Shown: positions 25,878 to 37,213, counted from the first letter of the stretch. The stretch is DNA of 64,000 nucleotides from Orthonyx spaldingii (GCA_013397795.1 VZTJ01002462.1:62001-126000), one strand, 5' to 3'. A program made the numbers and translations. Notes: a model not told the origin generated them from the letters alone.

Positions 25878-25888
25878 ATTAGATAGAT

Positions 25889-25920
25889 GTGTGTGTGTAT
25901 ATATATATGTGTGTGTGTGT
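25889..25920 (+). repeat. Compound (GT)n(AT)n(GT)n microsatellite
   Basis: A GT run, then about five AT units, then a GT run, starting about 12 bases after the end of a CR1 tail. CR1 tails are a known seed for microsatellites, so this array may have grown from it. Likely length-variable between individuals. Confidence 0.85.
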
Positions 25921-26107
25921 TAAACTTTCACATCAGACATGTTTTGATAATATCACACAGTTTTAAACAACAGATGAGAAGCAGGGTATTTTTATTCCCT
26001 AGAATCTCAGTGTTTGGAATGACACAGTCCCATTGTTTTAATTGTATTTTTCTACAGCATTTTAAAAGCACCAGTAAAGGGGTTTATGATTAGAATCAGA
26101 GTATTGT

Positions 26108-26170
26108 AGACTCACAGAATATCCTGAGCTGTAAGACACCCACAGGGATCATCGAGTCCAAGCCTGAGCA
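26108..26170 (-). mobile_element. CR1 LINE 3'-tail remnant
   Basis: 'gactcacagaatatcctgag' followed by 'ctgtaagacacccacaggga' and 'tcatcgagtccaagcc' is the reverse complement of a CR1 end of the 'cctgagctgg' type. Beyond 26170 I could not follow the similarity. Confidence 0.75.
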
Positions 26171-27366
26171 GAGAGGGACAATCCCCTCCCTTGATGGGGT
26201 GATGATATTTTCCCTGTGCTTTACTCGCAGTAGGGATTTTTTCCACCTGAATTGCCTGGGACCTTCTAAAGCAGTCAATAATTGCCTTAAATTCAAAGAA
26301 TCCACCACTACTGCAGTGTAGTAAACCCCAGTCTTGAAAATAAATTCATGCAAATCTATGTTGCACCAAACATGGAGATTTAGAGAAACTTATTTCCCCA
26401 AGAATTTCCTGTAGACTCCGAATCTCCAGTACCACACAGATCTGTTACTCCCACTGCAGGACTCTGAACAGGCAACTCTCAATGTCCCCATAATTATCTG
26501 AGAAGGATTTTCTCCTACTCACCACTTTTTCATTTGCACTTTCTAAAATTTTCCTCATCTCTCTCTCTTTCATGTGTCTTTGTAACACATCAAAAAACCC
26601 TAAACCATATTTTCCTAAAATATAATGAAAAAAACAAGTAAATTAAAATAGTCTTTGCAGTCAAATAATTTTAAATTTTGTAGTGGCTTTATGTTTTCTT
26701 AATGCATATCTTGATCCCTTACTGAAGCACATGAACAAAAGAATTACTTTTATTCTGAAAAATATGAAGATAAAGTAACTGATCATCTGCTGTAGACAAT
26801 CCAAGCTTCTCCTTCTGAACAAAGTCTTTCTTGGTATTCAGTGGATTTCATTTAATGAAATTCATAATGACACAGAAGGAAAAAGGTCCTTTCAGCACAG
26901 ACGAGCAGGAACTGACCACAAGAACTTCCTGTGTTCTGGTATCTAAGGCACTTTAGGATGTTAGAAACAGTTAATTGTTGTTGGTTAATTTAATCGAATG
27001 CACTGCTCTTAACAGATCCTGAGGGCTACTTAAATCATTTCAGGATATGAACAGCCAAGCTAAGCAATCTCCACTCTAGTACTGAATAAAATAGTTGCCT
27101 GAAAAGAACAAGACTGCTTTAGAAACCATTTGGTGTTCCTAGTTGGTTAAAAATACAAGTGGGATAACTCTGCTTAAAGACTAAAAAGTTCAGCAAAACA
27201 AAAGCAAACCGAACAACAACCAAAAGGAAAAACAAACAAACAAACATAACTTATTTCTGGGAACACTGAGACCCAAATTATTCACCTTTTCTTCATAATA
27301 TAATAGGGTTTTACATAGGTGAAGTAACCTATGCAAACCTTTAATTCCTAAGTTTTAAGAGAGACC
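26171..27366. other. AT-rich non-coding stretch
   Basis: No gene seen. An (AAAC)n tract lies at 27231-27245. The 85-codon minus frame at 26096-26353 overlaps the CR1 remnant and is not credible. Confidence 0.5.
27231..27245 (+). repeat. Short (AAAC)n microsatellite
   Basis: About four AAAC units in an A/C-rich surrounding. Too short to be informative beyond possible length variation. Confidence 0.6.
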
Positions 27367-27387
27367 TTAGGGTTGGGTTTAGGGTTA
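27367..27387 (+). repeat. Short telomere-like motif next to a CR1
   Basis: Two TTAGGG-type units and two degenerate ones (TTGGG, TTTAGGG) occur in tandem over 21 bases, directly abutting the 5' truncation point of the CR1 at 27390. It could be chance or a scar of end repair at insertion. Confidence 0.45.
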
Positions 27388-27389
27388 AG

Positions 27390-27775
27390 CTGAGGGAGCT
27401 GGAAAGGGGCTCAGCCTGGAGAAAAGGAGGCTCAGGGGGCCCTTCTGGCTCTGCACAACTCCCTGACAGGAGGGGGCAGCCGGGGGGGTCGGGCTCTGCT
27501 CCCAGGGCACAGGGACAGGAGGAGAGGGAACGGCCTCAGGCTGGGCCAGGGGAGGCTCAGGTTGGACACCAGCAGGAATTTCTGCATGGAAAGGGTGGTC
27601 AGGCCTTGGCAGGGGCTGCCCAGGGAGGTTTGGAGTCCCCATCCCTGGAGGTGTCCAAGGAAGGCCTGGAGGTGGCACTCGGGGCTCTGGGCTGGGGACA
27701 AGGTGGGGACAGGGCACAGCTTGGAGTCGATGGTCTGGGAGGGCTTTTCCAACCTTAATGATTCTGGGATTCTAT
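27390..27775 (+). mobile_element. CR1 LINE 3' fragment (group B)
   Basis: About 385 bases of plus-strand CR1, longer at its 5' side than its relative at 15231. It starts 'ctgagggagctgg', then 'gctcagcctggagaaaagga', 'ggggtcgggctctgctccca', 'ggccaggggaggctcaggtt', 'ccatccctggaggtgtccaa', and ends 'tgattctgggattctat'. Most blocks are identical or nearly identical to 15231-15528, so both come from one group. Open frames of 106-110 codons on the minus strand are artefacts. Confidence 0.93.
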
Positions 27776-28965
27776 AGCAAGAACACTTAAATTTGCTCCA
27801 TTAGCAATGTAGGTATATTTGAACAATTATTTTTTTCTACAAATTCAGTATTAGTTGCCATTGTCCATGTGTTACCCTTCAGCAGCCACTGTTTTGTAAG
27901 ATAAATAAAATTATTTGATTTGATACCATTCCACCTCCTGTGACTTTATCCCAACATTTTGCAAATGCATCCCCTTCCCCCTGTCACCTTCCCATTCAGG
28001 AATTAAAACTGCTTGGCAGTACTAAATAGCTTCACAACAGCTTCTCTCTCTAGTGCACATAATTGTTTAATTGAATTTGAGAAATATCATGTGATGGTCA
28101 TCTACATAAATATTAGTAGAAGCCTTTTTGACTTATGAACATCCCATAAATAGACACAGACAATAAAAAACCAGAAATTCTTCCCTTTCTGAACAAAAAA
28201 AAATCTCCTGCCCTCTGTTTTTTCTCAATTACATCATTTGGACAAATACAAGAGGAGAATTCACACAACCTTAATAATGGAAGACACCTTTTCCCTCCAC
28301 ACACCTTCTTTAAGAATTTTAGATCCACTCATGGGGTACCATGTGGCAAACAGAGACATAAGGAAATGCCAAGCATTGTTCCTTGCTTTTCCTGTGAAAG
28401 TGCCTATTTTCAAAATCAAAGAAAGTCAAATCATTTAAGAAGCGTGCTGCTTGAAAAAAAAATCTTGTAGATGTTGACTGTAAAGCCTTAGATCAAAAGA
28501 TAACATTGGTGACAGCCACAGAGGCTTTCTGAAGGATGTAAAAGCTTAACAAAAATCTTCATCTGTTTCAATTAAAGAAAAACATTTTGGCACTCCCCAG
28601 AAGTAGAAATCTGCTAGAGATTTTGCTTTCTGGCTTCTCAAAGTAATTTTTTATTAAAAAAGACATGACTTTGATTACAGATGCTTCAGACAGGCCTTGC
28701 TTTATGTTCGATGTTGATAGAGGGTTTCCAGTATTACACCTGATGGATTCTCTACAAATAAATTCCTGAGGATTAGCCCTGCTTTATTGCAGAACTATTT
28801 TCTGAGGCAAGCAGCAATCCAGAGATATGTCATTTATGCTATTACAGTCTTGCATTTCGGCTGAAACGAATGGGGTTATTTTCTTAGATGATTTGTTTTG
28901 ACAGCAGAAAAAAATGTGTTTTAGAAGAGGGAGACTGATCAAAAGGGCTTTCAATGAAGTACCTT

Positions 28966-28984
28966 TTTTATTTATTTATTTATT
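28966..28984 (+). repeat. (TTTA)n microsatellite
   Basis: About four TTTA units followed by more T/A-rich sequence. Confidence 0.65.
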
Positions 28985-29826
28985 GCAACTTTTAAAATTT
29001 ATTTCTTAAATTTATTAATTGAAATCCATATTTAGACATGGATTCTGTCAGTGAGACACACAGGAGTTCTTATATACATTGATTATGGAATTCTGATCCA
29101 GAAGGGAGAAGAAAATGGCAGTGTGAAAAAACTTTGAGCACCCCCAGCACTTCTCATCTCTCCAGCCCGAGTTAGTGCTTGAGTTTCCACCAAGAGTGAC
29201 GTAGAAACAAAGGGACTAAATTGATACTCTGCATCTTTTTAGTTGGAACTTGAAAACCTCTCTCTGCAGAGGGATTTCTCATGCTCGTTCCCACCACAGT
29301 GACTTTGGCAGTGCTGTGATGTGGTGATGTGCTGAGCAGGGCCAGTGCTGCCAGCACTCCCACCTGCCCTCCGTCCTTCCCACGGAACTTCTGAAGAAGT
29401 GCTGAAAGCAATTTGGGGAGGAAACAAGTAAAATCTTACAGAAACGGGACATGAGCTGACTTCCACAGAGACTCTAAAGCATGGACTCTCCCTCCCCATG
29501 CTTACACCATTCATGTCTCATTTTTGCATCCAGGATGATATAAATTAATACCAACCATGCATTCAAAGGAAACGTGAGGCAGTGATTTCTCTCTGATGAT
29601 TTTTAGGTGAAAGCCCCTTGGTATCTGTCCATGGTGACATTTTCTATGGCCTGAGGGCATGAATGCGTGATGTTCCCTCTGGCTCAGCTACAGGGAAAAG
29701 ATCATCCTGCCTTTTAGGCTTTAACTCCTGAGGAGGTGTTTCATGGAGCCACTCTGTGATCTTAGCTTTGTTCACACATTTAATTGCAATTATATCATCT
29801 TTGTACTTTAGTAACAGCCTTAATTG

Positions 29827-29856
29827 GGCAGCAGGGGCAGCAGGAGCAGCAGCAGT
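29827..29856 (+). repeat. Imperfect (GCA)n tract
   Basis: GCAGCAGGGGCAGCAGGAGC followed by AGCAGCAG: an imperfect trinucleotide tract of about 30 bases. In frame it codes for Ala/Gly runs in the 29756-30019 open frame, but nothing else suggests a protein. Confidence 0.65.
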
Positions 29857-30069
29857 AACAGGATTATTTCCCAGATCTCTACCAGGAAATGACTGCTGCC
29901 TCTGTCAGCAGAGTGGGAGGCTCAGGAAGTCAGGCAGTGGAGTAAGGGCCGTGAATGATTTCTCTGGAATGAGTTTATTGGTTCCAGCCTTTTTTGCTGT
30001 GAAGGATTTCATGTTGTGAAGCAAAGCCTGTGCTTTTTGCAGGTGTGTTGGTTGGTGTTGGTTTGCAAT

Positions 30070-30243
30070 ATGGAATTGTTGAGGTTGGAAAAGACTTTTT
30101 CGGCTTTTGAGTCCAACCACCAGCCCACCACCACCACATTCCCACTAAGCCACGGCCTCGAGTGCCACATCCACGAGCTTTTTGAACAATTTCAGGGGTG
30201 GTGACTCCCCCATTGCCTGGGCAGCCTGTTCTAATATTCCAGT
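30070..30243 (-). mobile_element. CR1 LINE 3' fragment (group D)
   Basis: Reverse-oriented CR1 of the 'gaggttggaaaagac' type. Blocks are 'tatggaattgttgaggttgg', 'tgagtccaaccaccagccca', 'actaagccacggcctcgagt', 'gccacatccacgagcttttt' and 'aatttcaggggtggtgactc'. It matches the copies at 43331 and 52297. Confidence 0.9.
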
Positions 30244-31929
30244 CACTATTGGGAGCCCACTAATTTTACTATTAGAGCTCCTATTAAAATTTAACAGTTT
30301 TATTTTAAATGACTAAACTATAGTTACCTAAGCTGTTCTCAGTGCATAGATTTTATAAAAATTAACCTAAAATCTTGATCAGGCAATCGGCTATATCGCC
30401 CCAGTCTCTGGCAGAGAACCCAATGTTTTACTGGTATTGGTCAGGGCAACAATTTTTTATTTTGTGTTTCACATTCTTACAGTAGAACATTAATATAAAA
30501 ATGAAAATATGGGACAATTTTTTAAAGAAATAAGGCAATAATTGAACTAAGTAACAACACTGATATATATATGTAATAAATCAAAATGAACACAGAAAAA
30601 ACACAAGTATGCAAGTATAGACAATCCAAAATATCAAATATTTTATATCTTTATATGAAATGAAGAATAATATTTTTCACCATTTTTTGCAGCCTTTGAG
30701 AGACACGATGCTATTTATATGTGTCATTAACCTATAATAAAAATGCCAATAGAACTGACTACCTGTCTTTGAGTTCATTTGGTCTTCTACAGAAAGAAAA
30801 ATACTTCTATGTTCCCCTTCTTTCTTTTCTTTGAGTTTCTTTTTTTTAGGACGATTATCATTTATTGTCAATAAGGTCTTTATTATTGTAATAGTCATAT
30901 CAGAATTTAATAACTCTCTATGTCACTGTTAAAGATTCCATTGACTAATTAGTAGATTTTTGTTATGTTAGAGGAAAGAAACATAGATTTTATTTTTTTA
31001 AAAAATTAAATTCATATTTTTCTTCTATTAAGCCTACCTTAAATGAAAAACTAATATGAAGTAGTCATGTACTGCATGGCATGGAACAATGTTAGCCCAT
31101 TACCAGCAATAATTTCTTGTAAATCTCAAGGAAAGCTGGAGCAGTGGTTCACAATCTCATTTTGCACACGTGGAAATGGCTTAAATACAATAAATAAAGG
31201 ATTGAATAACTTGAATGGAGAAGAATCACATTGTGGAAGTAATCTTATTTTTTGATCATCATTTTAATTCAGATTTTTTTTGTTTTTGTTTTTTTAATAC
31301 AAAATCCTCTCATACCCCAAAAATTCCAAAGAGGCCTTGCTGAAGTAAATACTTGAAGATGGTATTTCAGAAATAAAATGTGATCCCTGTGTCTAAACAA
31401 CTGGGAAACTGGAGTTTCCGTTAGTTCTGTGAATCCTTCTGGTTCTGCAGCAGTGACTAAAAATATTTACAATAAAAAGCATTTTTGGTACAAGAACCAT
31501 TGGTCTGGAATGCTCCAATACAAGGCAGCTCCAAAGCTTTGGGGGCTGCTCTCCCTGGAATCCCAAATCATCAGCCATCAGAAGGCTGTGGCTGCCTTGC
31601 AGTACCTAGAATCTGTGTCTCTTTCACATCCTCTGTTCCAACTCAGAGCAGAAAAAACTCTGAGTGCCCTCCTCAGCTGCCTCTGGGTCAGGTTTAGTGA
31701 CACATACAGACTCTCCAGAATTTCTGGAAAACTGTGTGCAGATCATGGAAACTTGGGGATTGAAGCCTCTGGTTACTTGCACTGAAGGAAAAATATCCCT
31801 CTATGAGATCTGGTCCATGAAAAAACCAAGAGAGAAACAGCATAATGCCTATGGCTTCAAGGCTTTTTTCCTATTTTCAACAGGACTGTCTGGCTGAGGA
31901 GGAAGAAAGAAATTGAAAGGGATTGAGTA
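30244..31929. other. Very AT-rich non-coding stretch
   Basis: The region 30480-31060 is especially A/T-rich. The overlapping frames around 31393-31785 (up to 118 codons) show no motif I know. No repeat family recognised. Confidence 0.5.
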
Positions 31930-32028
31930 ACCTGGTCTAGTGGAAGGTGTTCCTGCCCATGGCAGGGGGTTGGAATGAGATGGTCCTTAAGTTCCTTTCC
32001 ATCCCAAACCACTCATGTTTCCATGATT
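31930..32028 (+). mobile_element. CR1 LINE 3'-end remnant
   Basis: Plus-strand CR1 end: 'acctggtctagtggaaggtg', 'tgcccatggcagggggttgg', 'ttcctttccatcccaaacca', and a decayed tail 'gtttccatgatt'. About 100 bases. Confidence 0.88.
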
Positions 32029-32699
32029 TCCTGAAATTCAGAAATCTTTTCCTATGTCCCTGCTTGGTTTCGTGACTTGGTGTTTTCACAGCTGCTGTGG
32101 GTTTATCCCAGGCACGTTGTGCTGCCAAGGCACTCCAGCCATGCAGCAGAGTTCAATATTTCTAAAACTCTTTCCTTTACAGAGCTGAGTGTCTTTGGCC
32201 TAAAGATCCAGTCACTGTGTCACTGTGGGATATCAACAGTTCTTCAGTGTGGACTTCACTTGTGCTGTCATTCAGATTTGCAGTGATGACATGATGATAA
32301 TATTTTATCGTGATGTTCTTCTTATTTTATTCCTTTCGGCAATGTACAGTGCCAACTTGACCTGAATTACCCAGATTAATAAATCATATTAATAAGACAT
32401 GATAAAGTAAAGCAGTCAATCACTTACCAGTCTGGAGGGAGCTTAAAAGCAGAAGATTGGTGGCAGTTCTCAGGTCAGGTACTTCTCACTCAGGGACCTC
32501 TCCTATTTTGGAGTCAAGCACAGGAGCATATCCCAAGTAGAAAAATTCATACCAAACTTCAAAAGATTCTTAGGTCATTGCCACTGTTTTCATAAAGTTC
32601 AGTGAAGCTTAAAAGTCACTTTATAGCCAGTTGCTGCAAGATGTTACATATATTCTGTTGTCAGATCTGAAATGATTCTATTAACTGATGGAATAATGA
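32029..32699. other. Non-coding spacer
   Basis: About 670 bases between two CR1 copies of opposite orientation. Nothing recognised. Confidence 0.5.
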
Positions 32700-33020
32700 A
32701 TCATGGAGTCATAGAACATCCAGGCTGGGAAGGGACCCAGCAGGATCACCCAATCCAGCCCCTGTCCCTGCCCAGACCCCCCACGAATCCCCACTGTGCA
32801 TCCCTGGGGCGGTGTCCAAACGCTCCTGGAGCTCTGGCAGCCTCGGGGCCGTGCCCATTCCCTGGGGAGCCTGGGCAGTGCCAGCACCCTCTGGGGAAGA
32901 ACCTTTCCCTGATCTCCAGCCTGACCCTGCCCTGGCACAGCTCCAGCCCTGCCCTGGGTCCTGTCCCTGTCACAGAGCACAGAGACCAGAGCTGCCCCTG
33001 TGCTGCCCCTCAGGAGGAGG
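32700..33020 (-). mobile_element. CR1 LINE 3' fragment (group C)
   Basis: Reverse-oriented CR1, about 320 bases. Blocks are 'atcatggagtcatagaacat', 'caggctgggaagggacccag', 'gcatccctggggcggtgtcc', 'tctggcagcctcggggccgt', 'gggcagtgccagcaccctct', 'ctctggggaagaacctttcc' and 'gggtcctgtccctgtcacag'. It closely matches, in inverted orientation, the copy at 40216-40552, including a central run of more than 80 bases that looks identical. The 138-, 130- and 116-codon open frames are repeat artefacts. Confidence 0.93.
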
Positions 33021-34904
33021 TGCAGTATCACAGCTCATCATACCAAAGACAAATCCCTTGTTCTGCAGAAGTCAAAACCTGTCTATAAAACTTCACGAAA
33101 TTTTTCATTGTTTCATCTCTCTATACAACATGAGGCATATCGGAACCAACCTATCTGATTTCAGCTTGCCTCTTTCTTGTTTTCCTTCTCGAAAATCCAG
33201 GTAAAGGCACATAATTGAAAATTTTATTAATATGTTGGTGTAGTGACACATAAATGAGTCACTCGAGAGGGTACGTGGCATACATTTTGATCTACCTTCC
33301 CTCCAGCTTGCTATTGCACCGGTCAAGTAATTGAAGCACATAACCTGCCCAGCTCTTCCAAATATGAACTCCGACAATGTTCAAATAATCTAGAAGAAAA
33401 GAAGAAGAAAAAATAACAACAAAAATATTCGGCCTCAAACATTTTTTGCCCTAAGTTGAATTGGAAGACCTTACTCTTCCTTTTGGTATAAAGTTTCTGG
33501 TAGTGACCTCGATACTGCTCGATAACTACATGTCCCAAAATTGCCAGGAAGAACCTGAGTTTCTCTGTCTTGTTGGTTTCTGTCCTAGAAATAAACTAAA
33601 AGGTTTTGTGGAAAATATAAGAACAGGGTGGAGCACACTGAGTGTAAAATAACCCTGAGTTTGTGCCAGTGTTTAAGCTAAAAATAGAATTAAGGAAACC
33701 TAAAACCTGTCACTTACACCTGAACTCAGCAAATTCTGATGGACTGGGCCCAAAACAGACAATAACCAGAAGTTGTACATATATATTTGAATAACGATTT
33801 CCATCTGACAAGATTTTCACAACCGTCTGTTCTCTCAGGTGAAAGCAATTTCGTAATGCTGAGTAATTCCTGACACCTTTTCCATATGTATTTGTAGGCA
33901 TTTTAAATGTAAATGCTGATTTCAATGTGCTACACAATATTTGTAATTTACAGAGCTTGAAAACGATGTCTTAACTGCACTGCCTGTGTTTTAAACTCAC
34001 TTTACATTCAGTGGTGATGTAGTATGAGACATCCATGGTTTGCCATCAACATGGGGAGAAGCATTTTCATCCTGGACTTAATCCCCAGGGAACTCTTTTG
34101 ACCTTGCTTGTTAACAGAGGGTTTGTGGTGAGATGCAAATGAATGTAAATTGTTAATGCGGTGCTTCTCAGCACCAGGCAGTGCAATGGCCTTGTGTACA
34201 TTCCAACAGTCAGAAAAAAACATAACCCAAGCTATCATTTGCATTCTTTAATCCCAGATTCAGAATTTATTGCCTTCCGCCCGTGAAATGCAGCTCCTGT
34301 ACCCGGGAGAAACGTGCCAGGGGTAATTAATGACACTCTGCTTAATAAAATAATGGAACTCAGGCCCTAAAGTTCTGGTACACTTAAAGAGCTGTAGGAT
34401 TGCTTTTCATTCACAAATTAGGTTTGTCAGGAAGAGGAAAATTCCCCGTGATTTACTGAGGAAGCTGAATCTGTGTCCTGCTGTAAGCAACTCCGTGGGC
34501 TGTGGGACGTGCTGCACTGGCTCCGTGTGCCCTTCCAGTTGTGACAGCTGATTGATTTCTGCTGTAATGGGGCAGAAGGGCTGAGTTTGCCTGAAGTTTA
34601 GTTCCTATTTAAAATACCCAAGTGGAAGATTTAAATGGAGTTTAGGAATGGGGCTGAAGTAGCCTGTGCTGGGAGTGGCTAAAATAAGTCTCAGTTAGAA
34701 CGAGCCGCGGCTGCTGGCTTGGATCCATCCCTGCTACGTGCCCACAGAACAGCTTTCCACATGGATCTGAGTTGTCTAGCACATCAAATGATTATTTCTT
34801 CACTGAATACATTGGCAAAGGGTGGGGAGGCTGACTTGTTAATCAGGTTCAGGGCTCGGGGGAGCTCCTTTAATGTGTGTTGCAGGAAAAGAGAATCGGA
34901 TGTA
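33021..34904. other. Non-coding stretch with possible conserved-element features
   Basis: No exon recognised. Two octamer motifs in opposite orientation (34133-34140 and 34237-34244) lie in a mixed-composition block at about 33990-34450. This is the kind of sequence in which vertebrate conserved non-coding elements occur, but I have no alignment to show conservation. Confidence 0.4.
34133..34244. promoter_or_regulatory. Pair of convergent octamer motifs (candidate POU-factor sites)
   Basis: ATGCAAAT at 34133-34140 and its reverse complement ATTTGCAT at 34237-34244. The octamer is the known binding site of POU/Oct transcription factors. Other octamers occur elsewhere in this AT-rich window (for example near 258 and 4183), so a chance pair is quite possible. 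Confidence 0.2.
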
Positions 34905-35480
34905 TCATGGAATTACAGAATCATAGGAAGGTTTGGGTTGGAAGGGACTTTAAAGCCCATCCAGTGCCACCCCCTGCCATGGGCAGGGACACCTTCCACT
35001 GTCCCAGGCTGCTCCAAGCCCCAATGTCCAACCTGGCCTTGGACACTGCCAGGGATCCAGGGGCAGCCGCAACTTCTCTGGGCACCCTGTGCCAGGGCCT
35101 CCCCACCCTCACAGGGAACAATTCCTTCCCAATATCCCATCCATCCCTGCCCTCTGGCAGTGGGAAATCATTCCCCTTGTCCTGTCCCTCCATCCCTTGT
35201 CCCCAGTCCCTCTCCAGCTCTCCTGGAGCCCCTTTAGGCCCTGGAAGGGGCTCTGAGCTCTCCCTGGAACCTTCTCTTCTCCAGGTGAGCACCCCCAGCT
35301 CTCCCAGCCTGGCTCTAGAGCAGAGAGGCTCCAGTCCTCAGAGCATCAACGTGGCCTTCACTCAACTTTTTCCAGCAGATCAACACATTCCTTGTTTTTG
35401 GGCCCCCAGACCTGGACACAATATTCTGGGTGGGGCCTCACGAGAGCAGCAGAAAAGGGAAGAATCACCTCCCTTGAGAT
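34905..35480 (-). mobile_element. CR1 LINE 3' fragment, longest copy in window (group A)
   Basis: About 576 bases of reverse-oriented CR1. In plus-strand order: tail complement 'catggaattacagaatcata', 'ggtttgggttggaagggact', 'gccatgggcagggacacctt', 'ggccttggacactgccaggg', 'cacagggaacaattccttcc', 'tctgagctctccctggaacc', and finally 'ctgggtggggcctcacgaga' with 'gggaagaatcacctcccttg'. This reaches upstream of the 3' UTR-like region but contains no recognisable reverse-transcriptase domain. The open frames of 201 and 172 codons (plus) and 123 codons (minus) come from its low stop density and should not be annotated as genes. Confidence 0.95.
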
Positions 35481-36124
35481 GATTCCTGTAGGAATCCTAC
35501 CTGTCCTATAAGACACATTTTTAATCCATTTTATAAAGTTGTGCCACAGTTGTGCAGGGTTTTGTTGATTTTACAGCTCATATGCTTAAGGATTATTACA
35601 GATTTTTATCATTTTCCCTAGTATGAAGAATCATAATGAAAATAATTCATAAACCTATTGAGGGATCTTTGAAAGGACCAAAGCCAGAATTTTTCAACAA
35701 GCTCAGCATCCATCATCAGGTAAAGGGATGCAATCCCTCTGTGGCATTGATTCATTTGTAATGAGTGGCAAAATCCCACTGATTTCAAGGGGGAGTTCAA
35801 GGGGCTGTGGTCTCGTCCTGCACGTTGCAATGAGCTCATGTTTATGTTGCAGAGCTCTTTGAACATTTGCCTAATGGGATTGCAGCGGCTGCTGCTGAGA
35901 GCTGAGCACTGCTGCAAGGCTGGGCCCTGCCCAGGGGCCTAAATGAGAATCTGGGCTCTGATTGATTAATTAATCAATTGAATATTGATTCTGTGTGAAC
36001 ACAACATGGACGATATTAGGCTGTTGCTATCCACAAAGCTTCACTGAAGGTGGTGTATTTGAAATATGTGGATTTCAAAGTGTAGATTATGGAATCCGAC
36101 TTGGCCTTTTGCTGATCCTCACAC
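35481..36124. other. Non-coding spacer containing an 18-bp palindrome
   Basis: About 640 bases between CR1 copies. Apart from the palindrome at 35961-35978, nothing is recognised. The 99-codon minus frame is not supported. Confidence 0.5.
35961..35978. promoter_or_regulatory. 18-bp perfect AT palindrome of homeodomain-type half-sites
   Basis: ATTGATTAATTAATCAAT is its own reverse complement over all 18 bases. It contains TAAT/ATTA core half-sites on both strands, the core recognised by many homeodomain proteins, and resembles paired or HNF1-like dimer sites. This is motif evidence only; AT-rich palindromes also arise by chance. Confidence 0.3.
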
Positions 36125-36345
36125 ACATCCTGGGGGGCACCAGGCCCTGCATGGCCGGCCGGGCCAGGGAGGGAATTGTGCTGCTCTGCTCTGGGCCGGG
36201 GCGGCCTCCCAGGAATTTTGTGTGCAATTTTGGGTGCCACCGTATCAGAACAACCTACAGGTGTTAGAGAACGTCCAAAGGTGGGACATGAGGTTGGGGA
36301 AGGGTCTGGTGGGGCCGTATGAGGAGCAGCTGAGGAGCAAAAGGA
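36125..36345 (+). mobile_element. CR1 LINE internal fragment
   Basis: Plus-strand CR1 from a more 5' part of the element than most copies here: 'catcctggggggcaccaggc', 'ggccggccgggccagggagg', 'gtgctgctctgctctgggcc', 'gtgcaattttgggtgccacc', 'gttagagaacgtccaaaggt', and 'gaggagcagctgagg' at the end. It lacks the 3' end, so the right side was lost after insertion. It corresponds to the 'gatcctgcccctctgctctg' region of CR1. Confidence 0.85.
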
Positions 36346-37120
36346 GAGCTCGTGTTTATGGTCCTTGCTTTAGCAAACTGGTAAAACTGAATCACAGCTC
36401 TGAAACAGAACACCAGGGTTGGGAACCAAACTTCCTAATATCTACAACTTTACTTCCTCCCATGAGGTAAACTCACTTTAGGAATATTTTTCTTTGGCAT
36501 CCTGTACCTGATTTCTGTAACACAAACTCCAATCATTAACTGCTTGTTTTCATCATACGATTTCACCCCTTTGTGTGATGGAAATTTTCTGAGGGGAAAA
36601 AAAAAAAATATTATTTTTTATGAAGCCCAACAGGTATTCTGAAAGCAGAATACAATGCTGCTCTGTGCAGTTATTCCTTATGAGTTTCATTGGATGTTTT
36701 TTCCCCTGAGATGCACAAGGACAATTTCAGTTTTCAGTTGCTGGGCCAGGTTTGGTCCAGCTGTAGTAAGCCTTGCAAGTGAGATCCCTTGTGATTTATC
36801 ATGATTTGGATTCAACTGGGCTCTCAGCATGTTGCCAAAGTTTTACAGACCTCCCTATGAGGCTGATTACTGCCATAGAGGAAAATTGTAGGAAGCCTGG
36901 CCAAATCTGTGTATTTAAATCTTTGTCAAGGTTTCATTCTGTTTGAAAAGCTGTTTTATCTTTCCTCACGTTAGCATATGAAAAAATCTGGCTAATTTCA
37001 TTTCGCCTTTCAAAAATCAGTTTCCCAAGACAGCAGTATTGCCAATTAATACTTTGCCTCTATATGAATATATGTACAAAAGAAAAGAAAAATAACACCG
37101 GTAAAACCAATAAAAGTTAA
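36346..37120. other. Non-coding spacer
   Basis: An A-run occurs near 36597-36608. No gene or repeat family recognised. Confidence 0.5.
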
Positions 37121-37213
37121 AATCATTGAATCATAAGTGTTGGAATGATCTCAGGAATCATCAAGTCCAAGTTTGACCAAACCCAACCACGCCCACATAT
37201 CACAAAGTGACAC
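37121..37213 (-). mobile_element. CR1 LINE 3'-tail remnant
   Basis: 'aatcattgaatcataagtgt' followed by 'ggaatgatctcaggaatcat' and 'caagtccaagtttgacc' is a diverged reverse complement of a CR1 end. Old copy of about 90 bases. Confidence 0.65.

Larger units (their letters stand above)
27776..30069. other. AT-rich non-coding stretch
   Basis: Contains a (TTTA)n tract at 28966-28984 and a short (GCA)n-like tract at 29827-29856. The 87- to 91-codon frames around 29239-30019 are compositionally driven. No exon can be defended. Confidence 0.5.

Noticed and set aside
32672..33204. 138- and 130-codon plus-strand open frames
   Set aside because: Mostly reverse-oriented CR1 (group C) sequence.
34719..35482. 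Overlapping open frames of 172 and 201 codons on the plus strand (and 123 codons on the minus strand)
   Set aside because: They lie largely within a minus-strand CR1 3' fragment. The Pro/Ser/Leu-rich text is repeat sequence read in stop-poor frames, and similar frames appear in the other group-A CR1 copies.
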